A DNA stretch of 64,000 bases, from contig JAAVTG010000243.1 of the NCBI GenBank assembly GCA_011947345.1, forward strand, positions 62,001 to 126,000. Reading direction: 5' to 3'. Both the position numbers and the translations under genes were made by a program. Source of the stretch: Phytophthora quininea. Its lineage: Eukaryota; Oomycota; Peronosporomycetes; Peronosporales; Peronosporaceae. The number at the start of each line of letters is the position of its first letter. The first letter of the stretch is position 1. Under the pieces are notes generated by a model. The model searched no databases. It worked only from the letters and a program-made list of their open reading frames with translations, and was not told where the DNA came from. Below, one piece after another: positions 10,147 through 22,146 of the stretch.

Positions 10147-12021
10147 TCACGAGTTCGACGCTATGACCGGGAGGTCTTCCACGGTCAATTTGCTGTCGCG
10201 CAATGCTACAATATCATCTAGGATGTCACTCCCAGGTAGCATCTCAGTAAGTTTGCCCAGTAGTAGTTGACACAACTGCGAACGAAGGAGCTGTAGCAGT
10301 GCTGTGCCTGGTAAAAGTCGCATGTGGGCGTGGGCAATTCCCGTTTCGTCTTGGACAACTAGGTACTTTAACCATTGGTTTGACCCGAAAACAAAGGGAC
10401 ATGCGCTCAATAGTAGCATTTCGAAGCCGCTGAGTAGTGTCAGAATGTGCCAAGTTTCTTGTGTCTCGTTGGGTTTTCCTACAAGCGCTTTTTGCAAGAA
10501 ATGCACGTAACTTTGGCGTGTTTTTCCAAGAGGGAGTTTCGACGATACCGCTCGCTTGTGGAAAGACGTGGCGGGGTCTTCATCAGAGGTCTGCGCCAGA
10601 ATGCGATCCAGTAGGTGGAGCTCCGCAAGTTCCTTGACGTTGAGTCCCTCGTGGGCAAGATTGCCACAGAGTGCAGTTAACCATGCTGTTGGGAAAGTTT
10701 CTATGGACTCAACAACTCTGTCCATGTTTTTGGACTTGTTCATCAGCTCGTTGACATTGTCCATGTGCTACGTATCTTGAGCTACTCGATCCTTGCATGC
10801 TTCAAGTCGGGGCGATTCTGCTAATATGAGCACTTGATCATCTGCCTTAAGCGCTGGAGAGTTCACGCGCTTTGTTCGTCTTTTCGTTGGAAGTGGTTCT
10901 TGTGCCTCATCAACTTCGATTAATTTCGGCAGCATCAGCACTCCTGCTGTCATCTCAGTCGGGACGTCCGGCTCGAAAATCTCGAAATCGCACTCCATTG
11001 TGTCCAATACTTCATACGGATTATTGTCCGCAAGGAGCGATTGTCGCGTTTGAAACCCGACTCCATTTGACGTGTCATGTCCACGTCCACGTTTTCTTCA
11101 CTTGTGGCAGAAGCCATTTCGGCATCCATTTATTCATTCGGGATTCCCTCGCTCTCACTGTTATTGCCTGGTCCAGCCTCCTGGAAGTCATTCTTTTGAG
11201 TTTTCGTCGCCATTTCGTTTTCGCGATCATGAGCGCGAGCGTTTGGCGGAATTTCCATTGCAACTTCTTCACGGCAATGAGCGTGAAGTACTGGCGATGC
11301 CATCCCTTTTGGGTTTCTGGAGGCGATGAAACCCTCGGCATTGTTGGAAGTTGACCATGGTTTGGATGCGTTCGGGGTTTGCCAATCTTGGTTTTAGGTG
11401 GTTTTGTTTGGCCCATGTGAACGGGTGTCAAGGATTCCATCAGGGGCTGTACGGCAATTCCACTGCATAAGGGGATCTTCGAAAGCTCACGGATCATTCA
11501 GGTGGTGCTAGCGAACGCCTACCTCTAGCCGTGAAAAGCATTCTCCCATGGACGAGTTGATTCGTCGCAAAGCCGCGTACCAGCAGGCATTTTGGCGGCA
11601 GTTCTTTTCCAAAGTAAAATCTCCATGTCGTCGTCGTCTGTTGAGCATCCAGGTTAACATCACGGGGTGTCAAAAACAGTGGTCTTGCCCCGAGAGCTGC
11701 AAAGCCCATGAACAACTCATCTGCGATCTCCGTCGAGCGAACCCCGAAGTTATCCAGGAAGAACTTGTTCAACAGGGGCGACTGGCGTTTGATTTTGAAT
11801 TTGCGACCGAGGAGCATGACTTCCTGCCCGACGAGCTTCCTTTCACCATCGCTCAACCTAACTCGGACGAGAACGCCTCCTGGAGAAATTTTCTCCATCT
11901 GCGCCACTTCGTGAACAGCCAGCAGCTCGTCCACGATAGTGTTGTCGTGGTCTTGGATGAAGGACTTGAAGACAAGCTGCATCGCCACCGCAGAGCCGTG
12001 GGTCCCGCTATCGATGATCAC
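10147..12021 (-). pseudogene. LINE copy B: ORF1-like protein in several frames
   Basis: The upstream piece (12021-11494) has DGERKLVGQEVMLLGRKFKI, ALGARPLFLTPRDVNL and TWRFYFGKELPPKCLLVRGF, which resemble the ORF1 protein of oomycete LINEs. After a poorly conserved stretch (11497-11075) come a basic segment with LPTKRRTKRVNSPALK (11007-10768) and a helical domain (10764-10147) with a poly-Leu region. ORF1 proteins bind the element RNA, but I see no zinc knuckle here. At least three frame breaks. The family assignment rests on my memory of similar proteins and should be treated as moderate. Confidence 0.5.
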
Positions 12022-12364
12022 AGAGTATCCAGCTGGTGGTGGGGTGAGCGGACGTGTCTTCGTTATCAGCGAGAGGTACTCGGACGCCGAAGTATCATTG
12101 CGTTCGTAGCCTTCGACTAATCATGCTGCATCATCGTCAGCCAAGCGTGGCTCAGACAGCACCGAGGCATCCGTCCTGCGGAGGCTCGAGTACTGCTGCG
12201 CTAGCAGATGATCGGCCATCGATGACATTGTTCTCAAGGAGAGGGCGGTTAGGGTTCGTCTTTGGGGGTAGCCAGCGAAAACGATTATTGCTGTATGTGA
12301 GGACAAGCAGTGCTTCCAGCTATGAAAATCCATGAAGCAGTAGACTAGCAAAACCCTGCTGGAC

Positions 12365-13103
12365 GTCGCCACCACCGACTCCCGACTTCTCCACTCGAAC
12401 AGCTACTCGACAGCCGACCACCACCACGACGAGTACAACGCCTCAACGTCGAAATTCTGCTGCCGCCAAACAAGTAGAGCCCGGTATACTCTTCAAGCAC
12501 GAGGCGGCGACTCCAAAGAACTCGGACGGCGAGAAAAAGGTGGTGACGGTGAATGAGTCCATCAGCTTCCACTTTCCAGTCGTCGCTGCCGGGCGCCTTC
12601 AAAACCTCCCGGGTCATCGACCGCAGCACTCACGTGGAGGACAAATCGCGGTACTTTGACATCCAGGCGGACGCGGCGTTCACTTCATCCGACGGTAGCG
12701 ACAACGGGAACGGTAAGCCTGTGGTGTTCGGGCGATATGAGGAGAAAACGTTCGAAAACCTTTTTCGATGAGAAGGAAACGGTGCTGCGACTGCTTCACG
12801 ACACGCTTGGGCAAGTTCGCCATTCTGGGCTTCCTGCACAAGCTGGACGCCCCGTCAGGCATAGGCAAACTAATCTGATTAAGGTTTTTGCGCAACACAC
12901 CAAGCAACTCCTGGATGTGCTGTTCGACGTGCACTCTTCGGACCAAGACATGGGTACTTCGACGAGACGTCCTTCGAGAACCTCATGTTCGTCATGGAGG
13001 ACATCGACTGTGCCTCTTCGGTCATGACACACAAACTGACGAAAACACGAAATCTACCGACAGGGAGAAGGTACATCACTCCGAGGACGACTATCTCCTG
13101 TAA
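12365..13103 (+). pseudogene. BCS1-like AAA ATPase fragment, broken
   Basis: Pieces in three plus-strand frames spell a mitochondrial-chaperone-like AAA ATPase: EPGILFKHEAATPK and VTVNESISFHFP, then LPGAFKTSRVIDRSTHVEDK and KPVVFGRYEEKTFENLF, then KETVLRLLHDTLG, a decayed P-loop (LDAPSGIGK) with LIKVFAQHTKQLL, and the Walker B region LMFVMEDIDCASSV. BCS1-type proteins remodel respiratory complex III in mitochondria, and oomycetes carry many copies. Here the Walker A glycines are lost, several frameshifts are present, and everything after Walker B (the second half of the AAA domain) is missing. The DID acidic pair of Walker B is intact. Confidence 0.65.
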
Positions 13104-13825
13104 TTGATTGAGATAGAGACGAAATACGATCAGCGCAGTGTCTATTTGAACAGACACTCTGGATCCTAATGCTTCAGGAGCCGCAAGAGAGAACAGAAGA
13201 GGGCTGGTCCGCGGTTTGCGCCCACCCCGGGGTCGTTGCCTAAGGGTGAAGGCGACGTCGCTTAAAGTATACGAACATTGGAAAGCATTTAAAAAAAAGT
13301 TTTGTTAGTCCGCATTCATGGAAATTGCAAGAATTCTTGGGGCGGGGCGAAAGATGGAAGCTGAACTGAGCCAGCAAGTCTGGTGATTTCATATACAATC
13401 TCGGTCAGCAGCTCGAATTTATCGAGGTTGTCTCGCCTGATCGATTCTATCAGTGTGATACCTGCAAATGTTAGCGCGCGTGATAAACGCAACGTACAAT
13501 GTTTGCGGCGGGATAAGTTTGTCCCGACGGTTAATTGACGTAACTATAGTCCCGTCATGGCAGGTGTGTCCCTGAAGCTTCTCTGCCGTGCAGGCAAAGG
13601 CTAGAACAACTGGGAATTGCTGGATGGTCACTGAAGTTTGTGCCAAATTACAGATCTGCTTGAGTTGCACTTGAGCTTTCAACGCGGGTACACTCACGAC
13701 ACCGGGTGGAAAATGTTCTAGGAAAACTCTGGTACAGCCGTGTATTTTGACGAAAAGTAAGTCGGGAGGCTTGTCAAGTTTATGAATCGTGACACCATCG
13801 ACTTCGTGTGCGGTCGACTATACTG
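13104..13825. other. No gene seen
   Basis: About 700 bases between the AAA remnant and the pogo transposon. A minus-strand frame of 92 codons exists at 13419-13697 but has no recognisable motif. Nothing else is supportable. Confidence 0.4.
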
Positions 13826-13827
13826 TA

Positions 13828-13853
13828 CCGACCCACCTTGCTTATAGCCGACA
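13828..13853 (+). repeat. Left terminal inverted repeat of pogo element
   Basis: Twenty-six bases starting CCGACCCACC and ending TAGCCGACA, exactly the reverse complement of 15560-15585. TA precedes it at 13826-13827. Confidence 0.93.
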
Positions 13854-13923
13854 AGTATAATCTTGAAGTGAGTTTTTTGCACTCGAACACAAAAAGACAC
13901 AGTCAACAGCAAAGGAAGCAAGT

Positions 13924-15401
13924 TTATTCAAAATCGTCATCCGAGTCCAGCTCATTGTCGTCGGCGACACCCAGTTCCTGCAGGCGCTCCACCACCGCGC
14001 TTGCCTCTCTATCTATATCCGAGACGTAGATTTCTGCCTTTTTGTAGCCGGACGCTATAATAGCTAAGCTCAAAAGGTTCCACGAGCGCCAGATCCATCT
14101 CGCAATATCAGAGCGAGATGGAGGCCTCAGGCGGAATTTCACGCCCTGCTCCCGCTGGCGGAGCTGACAACGCAGCTCACCCACCCAGAACAGACGCATA
14201 CGGTCCTTAAAGGGCCGATTCCAGGCCACATCTGCCGGCTGGCAAACCGAAGTAGCATTAGGGAGGACTTTCAGTAGCACTACGTTGATGCTGCGAGCGT
14301 AGGTGACCACGTCGGGAGTCCAATGCCCCGAAAAATCGTCCCACAGCAACAGCACAGGTTTCTCGGGGAATTGGCGCTCAGCAAAATGAAAACGTAAAAA
14401 CGCAACTGACAAAAATCTGTTCCACCACACTAGAAAACACGATTTCAGTTAGATAAATCAAAAGCCATTTGTACCGCATTATTGTTTTACCTTCTGCATT
14501 TCCGTAGATCAGCAGGCCAGTCTCTTTTTGCACGCTCTCGATCTCCTTCCAAACAATCTTACCAAAACCGTTGCGCAGACTGATGTTGCTGGCCGCAGTA
14601 GCTGGGTTGTCAGACGGTTTCGACTTGAATACAACGAATGGCGTGTATTTGTTGCCCTCAGAGTCGCCGAGGAGCATCGCTGTAGCTCTCTCTTTACTCT
14701 TTCCACCGCAGCGCACCCAAACTGTTTTCTCGCCACTAGCATTTATTGTTTTCTTGGGCAGATATTCAAAAATACCGCTAGACACAAACAACATGTTATT
14801 AGTTCTGGCTTTACAATAGAATATCTTATTACCTTGGTTTACCTGATTGATCCGCATTGTAGACTGTGGACACGCCGAGTTCTTGCATAGTTGCCTGTAC
14901 AAGGCGCGCAAAATCGGCTCGGATCTTGTCGAGTTCAGCCGGCTGCGTCTGCCCTTGGCGCGTCCGACACCGCAGTGACAGCCTATTGTCTTCCTTGAAG
15001 CGAGTGCACCACGACCACGATGCTTGGAACCCTACAGCGCCCTCTTCGCGCCCTATTTCTAAGGCCTGCAGCCTCAGCATTAGGTTCGAGACAGGTACAC
15101 CCTCCTCACGCAGCTCGTTGATCCAAGCGACCAATCGGAGCTCGGCGTCAGCCGACAGCGCGCGGGTGTGGCCCGGAGGACGAATCTTCTTGAGCTGTGA
15201 GCCTCTTCCTGTGCTGCATGCACGTTCAAGCTCTTCTTCCTTCTGACGCCATTCTAGGATAAGCTTTCTTCTACTGTCGTACGCGTGTACAGCTAGATCG
15301 CTGAAAAAGAGGTTAATAGTGGCACGAATGTCATCGTAGCGCTGCAAGTGCTGGACGATTTCCAGCTTCTCAGCAGCGGTGTAGGAGTTGCGCTTGGTCA
15401 T
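13924..15401 (-). CDS. Pogo-type transposase, three exons, apparently intact
   Basis: Exons 15401-14833, 14777-14491 and 14429-13924 join, using GT...AG introns of 55 and 61 nt, into 1,362 bases, an exact 453-codon frame plus stop. The N-terminus is a helix-turn-helix of CENP-B/pogo type (SYTAAEKLEIVQHLQ), followed by a second DNA-binding helix region with RPPGHTRALSADAELRLVAWI. The DDE-type core shows VYNADQSG (first Asp), LLLWDDFSGHW (second Asp) and SVCQPADVAWNRPFK (third Asp, the DDD arrangement of pogo). It ends in an acidic tail (DDNELDSDDDFE). It would bind the TIRs and cut and paste the element at TA. The first intron leaves the frame closed if retained, so splicing is required. Confidence 0.88.
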
Positions 15402-15559
15402 TGCGCTTGGCCGGCGCGAAGCTGAAATGGCTCTAGCTGGCTTCAGGAAATAACAATGAATGGCTGAGATTGCTGACTGTCCGTTACAAGAGGAGTCACC
15501 CTTACCCTACTATCGAAGATCTCTGATTGGCTACATGTGACCTGTCCGTTACAAGCAGG

Positions 15560-15585
15560 TGTCGGCTATAAGCAAGGTGGGTCGG
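15560..15585 (-). repeat. Right terminal inverted repeat of pogo element
   Basis: Twenty-six bases starting TGTCGGCTATAAG and ending GGTGGGTCGG, pairing without mismatch with 13828-13853. TA follows at 15586-15587. Confidence 0.93.
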
Positions 15586-15587
15586 TA

Positions 15588-16751
15588 TTTGGAAGCGGTA
15601 AAATTCCGCAAAAGGTTCCAATTGTGTCATTCGCGATGACGCCCTTCTCGAGTAAGGACGGGTGCTTTCAGATAATCATGCACTGACATACCAGCGTAAA
15701 ACAGTATCATTGGAATCCGATCCGTTTTATTATCGTTTGCATTTGCCCGATTCTCCATTACTTGTATTGACTGTCTTACAGCTACAGCTCCATATTCGTA
15801 AAGTTGTGCGCCATGCGTACGAGAGCAATACCAAAACTCATTTCGTGATTGATACCACGGCAAAGGACGTTGGTGCAAACGACAATGGGACAAAAGTAAT
15901 CCTCTCCTGGTTGAATTCGTGTGTGGTCGTCACGGCCAGCTTCCACACGGGTGTTCAATAGTTCCAAATGTTCTTGTAAGACCCGTTCCTCTAAAAGGTT
16001 TTAAAGTATTTTCATGAAGACGGCGCCGTATTGAGCACGCATATTTTGCGTAAGGAAATCCGCGAAGTTTATGGGAGTGTATAGTGCATATCCAGCGTGA
16101 CGTAGTCATTTAGCATCGACCTGAGGCATCCGAAAGCCTGTGCCGAAAGGAGAAACCAGGTTAATAAATGCTACAGTGTCAAATGGTAATCTGAGGTTGG
16201 TACCGTAAATCTTTGTCGTAAAGCGCCCCTTGTGCACCAGGGTACAACGTGCATAGGATAATCTACCTTCAAATAAATTAATTACAGCGATTATGTCGGC
16301 TGTTCGCTAGTTGAGTTGGTGAAAGTGCTGTCGTTGACGCGGTAGGTTAAGAATTTAAACCCCTTCGCGATCACTCGGAAAGTTAAGTCGCCTTTAATGG
16401 TGAAGTCTTGGTGCCAAAAGGTAGGTGCACCTGCTTACGTCCCCTGTGTTTAATGCAAAAATGATATGCTTTATTTATTGAAAAACGTTATGTGTCATTT
16501 GACATGTCGTGGGTAATGTTGCAGCTCGATAGCTGATTTATTATTTCTACCAGTTCTTTACTTCATCTTCTGCCTCATCGGCAGGCACCTCTCGTTGATC
16601 TGACGGCACTCCCGTCTTCCTAAACCCGCTCACAATTATAGATCCCATTAGTACGTTCCAGCTTGTATTTAATCATCCCACCACAATATCTCGTTTCAGA
16701 GGCGTCAGCACAAATCTGCCTTGGTTGCCTCGATGCTTGTAGAACTACTGC
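15588..16751. other. No gene seen
   Basis: About 1.2 kb between the complete pogo element and the decayed one. A 100-codon plus-strand frame (15662-15961) and an opposite frame exist but carry no motif. No inverted repeats matching the neighbouring element ends were found. Confidence 0.35.
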
Positions 16752-17624
16752 TTAATATCCACCAGCCGTTGCTGCAGGAGCCGTAATTTCAGGGGCTTCA
16801 TCTACGCAGTTTCGGCAGACCGGCAAACCAACGTGTAGCCACCCGGCATCTCGAGGATTACGAGCGTTCACATTCTCTGTCCAGTGGCCGATGAAGTCGT
16901 CCCAGATTAGGAGGACTGGGATGGGATTTTCGCGTTCACCAAAATGAAACCTAAAATCTTTAATCGGGAGGTCATAATTGATCCAACCTTTGCTGTTACA
17001 GTAGATCGGCATTCCTGTTGATGCTTGCATATTCTTTTCCTTCTTCCACAAGTCTCTCCCAAAGCTGTTTTGCTCTGCCCGGTTGCGCGGCTCTGTGGTC
17101 CCGACACGTGATGGCGGCTGCTTGAAGACTAACATCGTAGCACGCATTAAACCACGAGAGTCAGCAAAGCAGCATCGCCGTGACGCGGCATTTCACCTTG
17201 CCGCTGTTCCGAACCCAAACCGTTCGTGTCCCAGAATTATGGATGGTCTGTGTCGGAAGGTGCTCAAAGTTCAACGCTGTTTGGTTTGGATTGTAGACCT
17301 CTGTGAGGCTGTACTGGAACATCATGTCTTGAACCTTCTTCTTGAACCCTCTGCAACCTGGCGAGCGTCGCTGGGTGTGGGCTGGCCAATTCGTGTGCAT
17401 TGTCGCAGTGACAGTTGATACGTCTGGATAAATCGTCGTCTCCACAACGACGACGCATAGAATTCATTGCGAGACAGACCGATATCAGGTGCAACGACAC
17501 GAGCCAGCATCTGCAGCATAAGCGGCGCCACAGGAATGTCATCGCGCCGTAGATCGCAGACCCAGAACGCCAGTTGATCTTCAACCTCACGAGTTAAAAC
17601 GCGACTTTTTCCCGCGCGTGGCAT
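16752..17624 (-). pseudogene. Decayed pogo-type transposase, related to the intact one
   Basis: Minus-strand frames hold SRVLTREVEDQLAFWVCDLR (DNA-binding region), then VYNPNQTALNFEHLPTQTI, where the first catalytic Asp of the NADQ box is replaced, then TRTVWVRNSGKVKCRVTAMLL, and finally FHFGERENPIPVLLIWDDF and GHWTENV with the second Asp intact. The third Asp region is lost in WLHVGLPVCRNC. The layout parallels the intact copy at 13924-15401 but residues differ widely, so it is an older, separate family member. Three frames and a lost catalytic residue make it dead. Its terminal repeats were not identified. Confidence 0.75.
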
Positions 17625-18036
17625 CTTAAAAGATGCCCGTTTCCTTTCGTTACTTGCTCTGCAGAGACGTCTCGGTCTTCATGTCACTTGTGCAGCTGGC
17701 GCATCTTCGCCTTGCGCTCCTCGCCTCGGAGTGCTGGATATAATCTCGTGACAGCTGCAGCTATTCCGTTCTTCGTGACCAAGCTAATGATGGCATTCTT
17801 ACGCAGAAATCTGACCTTAAAGCCCTGGATGTTAGGGCGACCCGCGCAAGGCAGATTCGCCGGAAGCTACAGAATGATGCACTGGTGAAGTAAAGGTGGT
17901 AGTAATAAATGGATGGCAGCTGATAATTTACAAAGGTGCTTTTTGATAAAACATGATAGATGACAGGAATTATGACCCTGTGATTGGCTGCAATTTGGAG
18001 TACTGGTTCTGCAAGGGAGCGTGTACGATAAAGGGT
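17625..18036. other. No gene seen
   Basis: About 400 bases with a short plus-strand frame lacking motifs. The Helitron remnant starts next, so its missing helicase end and 3' terminus may have been lost here. Confidence 0.35.
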
Positions 18037-20573
18037 TTACGGTATCATGTACATCGCGTACGAAGCTACCGGTGGTATTTGGAGTAGATCACCGACAGGT
18101 ATTATGTGCCTGCTACCCATGCATTTTGCTGGAGTAGCGGACATGGACCGGGAAACAGAATCTGTTCCACCCAATACAACTTGATTTGTTATTGATATTT
18201 CATCAATGGCCACCAGCACCACTCTACTAAATTTTGCTTTCATGCTGACCGTAGGCGGAGCGAGAAACTGAAATTCCGAGCGCTACGCATTATTGTTTTT
18301 CCTTTGACATTAATCGCAGCAGCTCTTGTAAACGCCAGTTTCTCAACGCTACCAGGACGTCCCTATAACGCCGTAAACGCTAGTGAAGCATCTATCACCG
18401 TAGACTTGCCAGCATCAGCTTCACCACCTAAGTACGCGATCATTTGGGACTTGATCTCATAAGACGTAGCGATCCAGTCTACAGGAAATATTGGCTCAAT
18501 AAGTGTGTATTCAATGTCTTGGAAATAAGCGTAAAGCAAGTGACGAGCAGTGATGTTGATTCCCACTGAAGCGGTCCACTTCGTGGTTGATGTGGAACCG
18601 GAGGAAAGCACTCATCGAGGAGCTCGAATGTTGTCTTGGCGTCGGAAAACTGCAATATGGGATCGTCTGTGCGGATACAATGTGTACCATCATTGGTGGT
18701 TGCTGCAGAAGTAAGGAGATTTGAGTACGAGTCGAATCCAAAACTCGATGCTTGCGAAATACTGGTTAGGGAGTGTTGGGTTTACTGATCGATTGAAGAA
18801 GCTGGGTAGTTTCAGGACGCTGGCAACAATTGCCGATGAATCACGTACCAACTTTTCTATGGATTGGCCGGGTTACCGGTTGGTTATGTGCCATATTTTT
18901 GATTAGAAACATCTCCTTCCGACACATATCCAGATTCATGGCCAGCCAACAAACCATTTCCATTAGAACTCCACGATGTTGTTGCTGGACATCGTGTTCT
19001 GTGCAACATGTCTTCCGCTGATTCATCGTCGTTGCCGTTACCAGTCCGATTAGCTCGATAAAATCCTGGAGTTGTGATTTAAACGGCTGCAGTTGTAGCT
19101 CCCATTTTGAATAAATGCTCGATATGCAGAGATAGCAGACTAACCTGATAGCAGAAGCGTTCTGTTTCGATGCGGAACAAACAATGTGAGCACAGACGTG
19201 CAGTAGTACACGATTTCTTCTGGATGTTAGTACATAGATATGCCTGAAGTCTGCTCTCCCCATACCACTAGAATTCTTGATGTTGCCGCCTTTTCAAACT
19301 CATCATATTCACTAGGAGGAGAGGTTGTGTTGCTTCTCAGAGATTGATGATATGACCATTGCTCGCAAATGTCAATAAACGGAAGATCCTCCGGCATTCC
19401 TTAGCGTCTCCAGTACCGTGCAACGCATTTTCACGGGAATATTTTTTATGGGCATTTGTGCCATTCGAGCAGTCTTCCTGTGATATGCTCATTTCGACAG
19501 GCTCGTCACGTTCACGAAGTAGTCGCTTTAGATCCACGTGAGCAGACTCGTTAGAAAACCAGAAAGGAGTTTCGCGTAAAATATGGAGTGCCGCCATAGG
19601 TGTCGTAACTTCGTGCCCATTCGTCACAGAGTACAGCGTGAACTCAAAGATCTTCACGCACCTCCGGGGTACTTTGCGGAAAAGCGTTAGCTCTATTCAC
19701 AGCTTTGATGAAGGCTGGAATTGAAAATACTGCTTGATTTTCTAAGATACTTTGGTTATTAAAGCAGTATTTCGCGAAATAAGTCGTTTCGTCTTTTGAA
19801 GCTGCACTGACAACGAAATGAGCGTCGTGATTGCACTTCAAAGATATCATTACGATGGGGCTGAATGCATTGATATATTCGCAACCAATTGCCCGATAAA
19901 GCCGAAGTTTGTTGTTGCTGCCGATTACAGTGCGTTCTAAATGCACTTCATCAGAATTGAGAAATCTGCACACACTCGTCTTCGGTGTGCGTACAGTTGT
20001 CTAAATAATACATAAAACGTTTTTAGTAATTGTCAAGGAAGGAAATTGAATTGATTAACTGTTTAGCGCATTTTTAGTAATTGTCATGCACAATATGAGG
20101 TTAGATCTATGTTCTTCTCTCCTTAAAGCACGACCTACAGTGATTCCAATAGCGAGGTTGCACGTCTTGTAGTAGCAACGAAGTTGCTAAGGCAGAATCT
20201 GAATCAAGTTGTGGAGCTCGGCACTTCTTATAATCGTTCTTCTGTGCATCAATTCGAGTGCCGTCATGGTTTACCAATGTCTCCAGACTTGCGTCAATTA
20301 TGTCCTTGTCTTTAAACAAACAGGCGCAAGACTTGCAGCGCGACGTTGTCGGCGCGGTTGATCCGGGTGCACCTCGGCGGAATGCGTCAATTTTATGATA
20401 AATTGATTTAAGGAGATCATTCGACCCGCATTCAGTGCGACGATTTGGTTCATCAGGATCGGAGACTTCGTGATTGGCATAGAATCAATCAAGGGCACGC
20501 AGTGATCACGAAAGTCGGTATCATTGTGAAGTAACTCGTGAAATTGGGCAGATGTAGTCGGTAATCCGTACAA
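18037..20573 (-). mobile_element. Helitron remnant: helicase-like and PIF1-type helicase pieces
   Basis: Read on the minus strand from 20573, the pieces come in Helitron order. First is the N-terminal region (SAQFHELLHNDTDFRDHC). Then comes the Helitron helicase-like domain with YRAIGCEYINAFSPIVMIS and CNHDAHFV (19973-19644), then GHEVTTPMAALHILRETPFW (19657-19337). Last are the PIF1 helicase motifs: a decayed Walker A (GGEADAGKST, 18611-18363), DEIS (Walker B) and GDLLQIPPV (motif III, 18243-18037). Helitrons move as rolling circles using these activities. Frames are broken in at least five places, the Walker A glycine is changed, and helicase motifs IV-VI are missing. No hairpin with CTRR end was found. 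Confidence 0.75.
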
Positions 20574-21638
20574 CCATAATGCAAAATGGGCATGTAGATC
20601 CCTAGCGAGTTGTGTTTTGGCAGCGTCTCAGAAGGCACGAACAACTCTGAAAATGCCACCTTCCCGCTTTGGTACAGCCCGATTGGAGTCCCAACGCAGC
20701 AACAGTTCGATTACAGTGGCAATATCTCATAGAAAGTATCGCGCGCACTCTACAGGGTAACAGGCGGTGGTGGCCTTCCGTTAGGCTCGATTCGGCATCA
20801 ACAGCTTATTTTAAATGGTCTCCTCCTTCATTGCAACAATGCAAGTGCCAGCGGAGTCTAGGAACACCGCGAAAAACGCATGAACCTGCCCGTCATTTCA
20901 GCATTCTAAAACAAAATCTTGCCAAGCGCGCATATGTGCCTTGGTTGACCCGCAAAATACTGACTCAAGCACACGCAACCCTCTTATCAAATCAATGACT
21001 TTTTGAGCTTTGAGCCTCGTCTGACGGCGGATGTGGTTTTATACCCTTCGCCCAAGCAGTGGCAAGATGGGCTAAATATTTTATGGCCTGTTGAACTGTA
21101 CGTTGTGGTCTTCCAACCGCTTTCAAGGCGTTATGCTTCACATTCACTTCCAGATAGTGTTCGTCTGGCATTCTCAGATGGCAAATAAGCAAAAGCCAAC
21201 AGCATGAATGCATGATCGATGGCCATACACTGAAAGGCAGTGAAGAATCACTTCCATACCGAAACCTGAATTACGCGATATTTGTTTGCCCCCTCCCATC
21301 CACACACTCACACACACAACCTCCAGGAAACAATGTCAGGAAAATTTTCATCCACGCTTACCAAGTTGATGTTGGGACGTAATCATTTGACTTTCGGGCA
21401 GTTACGTCTGTAGGTGACCCAAAGCGAAGAGGTATGAGATCACTGGAATCCGCGATCCACTTCCGTTCTATGCTGAGATCGCTTCCATCATTGACGTGCG
21501 AACCAAAGCCCGAGTACGTGCTTTCATCTTAAGTATTTTCAACTGCCCCGTAGTCGGGTGGATGTTCTTCCAACGTCGAATTATCTGTGATCATTGTTGT
21601 AGGGATAGCCCCTCGGGTCGACCTTACCGTCCTAGCAC
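20574..21638. other. No gene seen
   Basis: About 1.1 kb with two overlapping short frames (plus 20669-20998, minus 20992-21213) that carry no motif. Part may be the decayed 5' end of the Helitron. A (CA)-rich patch stands at 21302-21316. Confidence 0.35.
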
Positions 21639-22146
21639 TTGACTCATGATGTCAGCTCGATAAGCGTGCTGCTTGACCGGCTTGCCACTGGCAACAACTA
21701 CAGCAGATACCGTGGCGGCGATAGCCACTCGGGAGAGTCAAAAGCTACTTACGCCAGTGAAATTGCTCGCAAGATTATCGATGCCCGCATAACAACGACC
21801 AGAAGTGTAAAAGATATTACGAACAAGATAGGATCATTGGAGACCACTTTTCGCGGATTGGCGTAAGGCCTCTGGCCAAGGCTGCGACGGTACTGACCCG
21901 AGTATTCGCTCGGCACTTCTGCAGCGGTGCTCGTATTATTTTGAATTGCGTGCCATAATGAGCAATAGGAACAGCACTAACCCGCTGCTCGTCAACACAG
22001 ATGCCGCCGCCCGATCAAGCGATACTGAAGTTGAAGAAGACTCTTCTAGTGACGAGGAGTCGAAAAATGGCGAAGAGACCGCTGAACGACGTACACATGC
22101 TTGCAGACCATTCTCCACGCGAATTTCCATTGTTCTGCAGCCTTGA
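21639..22146 (+). pseudogene. Myb/MADF-like DNA-binding protein remnant, probable Harbinger partner
   Basis: The frame reads LLDRLATGNNYSRYRGGDSH, then ARKIIDARITTTRSVKDITNKIGSLETTFRG, which has the spacing of the Myb/MADF-like trihelix proteins that accompany PIF/Harbinger transposases in oomycetes. After stops at about 21866-21945 a Ser/Glu-rich linker follows (SDTEVEEDSSSDEESKNGEE). The opposite-strand Harbinger transposase begins about 550 bases downstream, so the two genes converge as in many PIF/Harbinger elements. The in-frame stops indicate decay. The partner assignment is inference from position and pattern. Confidence 0.45.

Larger units (their letters stand above)
9608..12021 (-). 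mobile_element. LINE copy B, 5' half only
   Basis: The minus strand carries an ORF1-like protein (about 12021 to 10147) followed by the N-terminal half of an AP-type endonuclease (10062 to about 9608), the 5' part of a LINE. The endonuclease here already includes a stretch matching the CGD motif region that copy A also has (DCGDADLDFSMG against HIVCGDFKLAF), so the two are probably separate copies or families rather than one element split by the 8.1-9.6 kb insert. No reverse transcriptase follows it. Confidence 0.65.
13828..15585 (-). mobile_element. Complete pogo-type DNA transposon with 26-bp TIRs and TA on both sides
   Basis: The element is 1,758 bp. Its ends are perfect 26-bp inverted repeats beginning CCGACCCACCTTGC at 13828 and ending in the reverse complement of that at 15585. 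TA stands at 13826-13827 and 15586-15587, the target duplication expected for the Tc1/mariner/pogo superfamily. Inside is a single minus-strand gene with two introns and an intact open frame. Inside the right end, CTGTCCGTTACAAG occurs twice (15477-15490 and 15542-15555), a possible subterminal binding site. All parts needed for transposition appear to be present, and it is the only DNA transposon in the window without a visible break. Confidence 0.9.
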
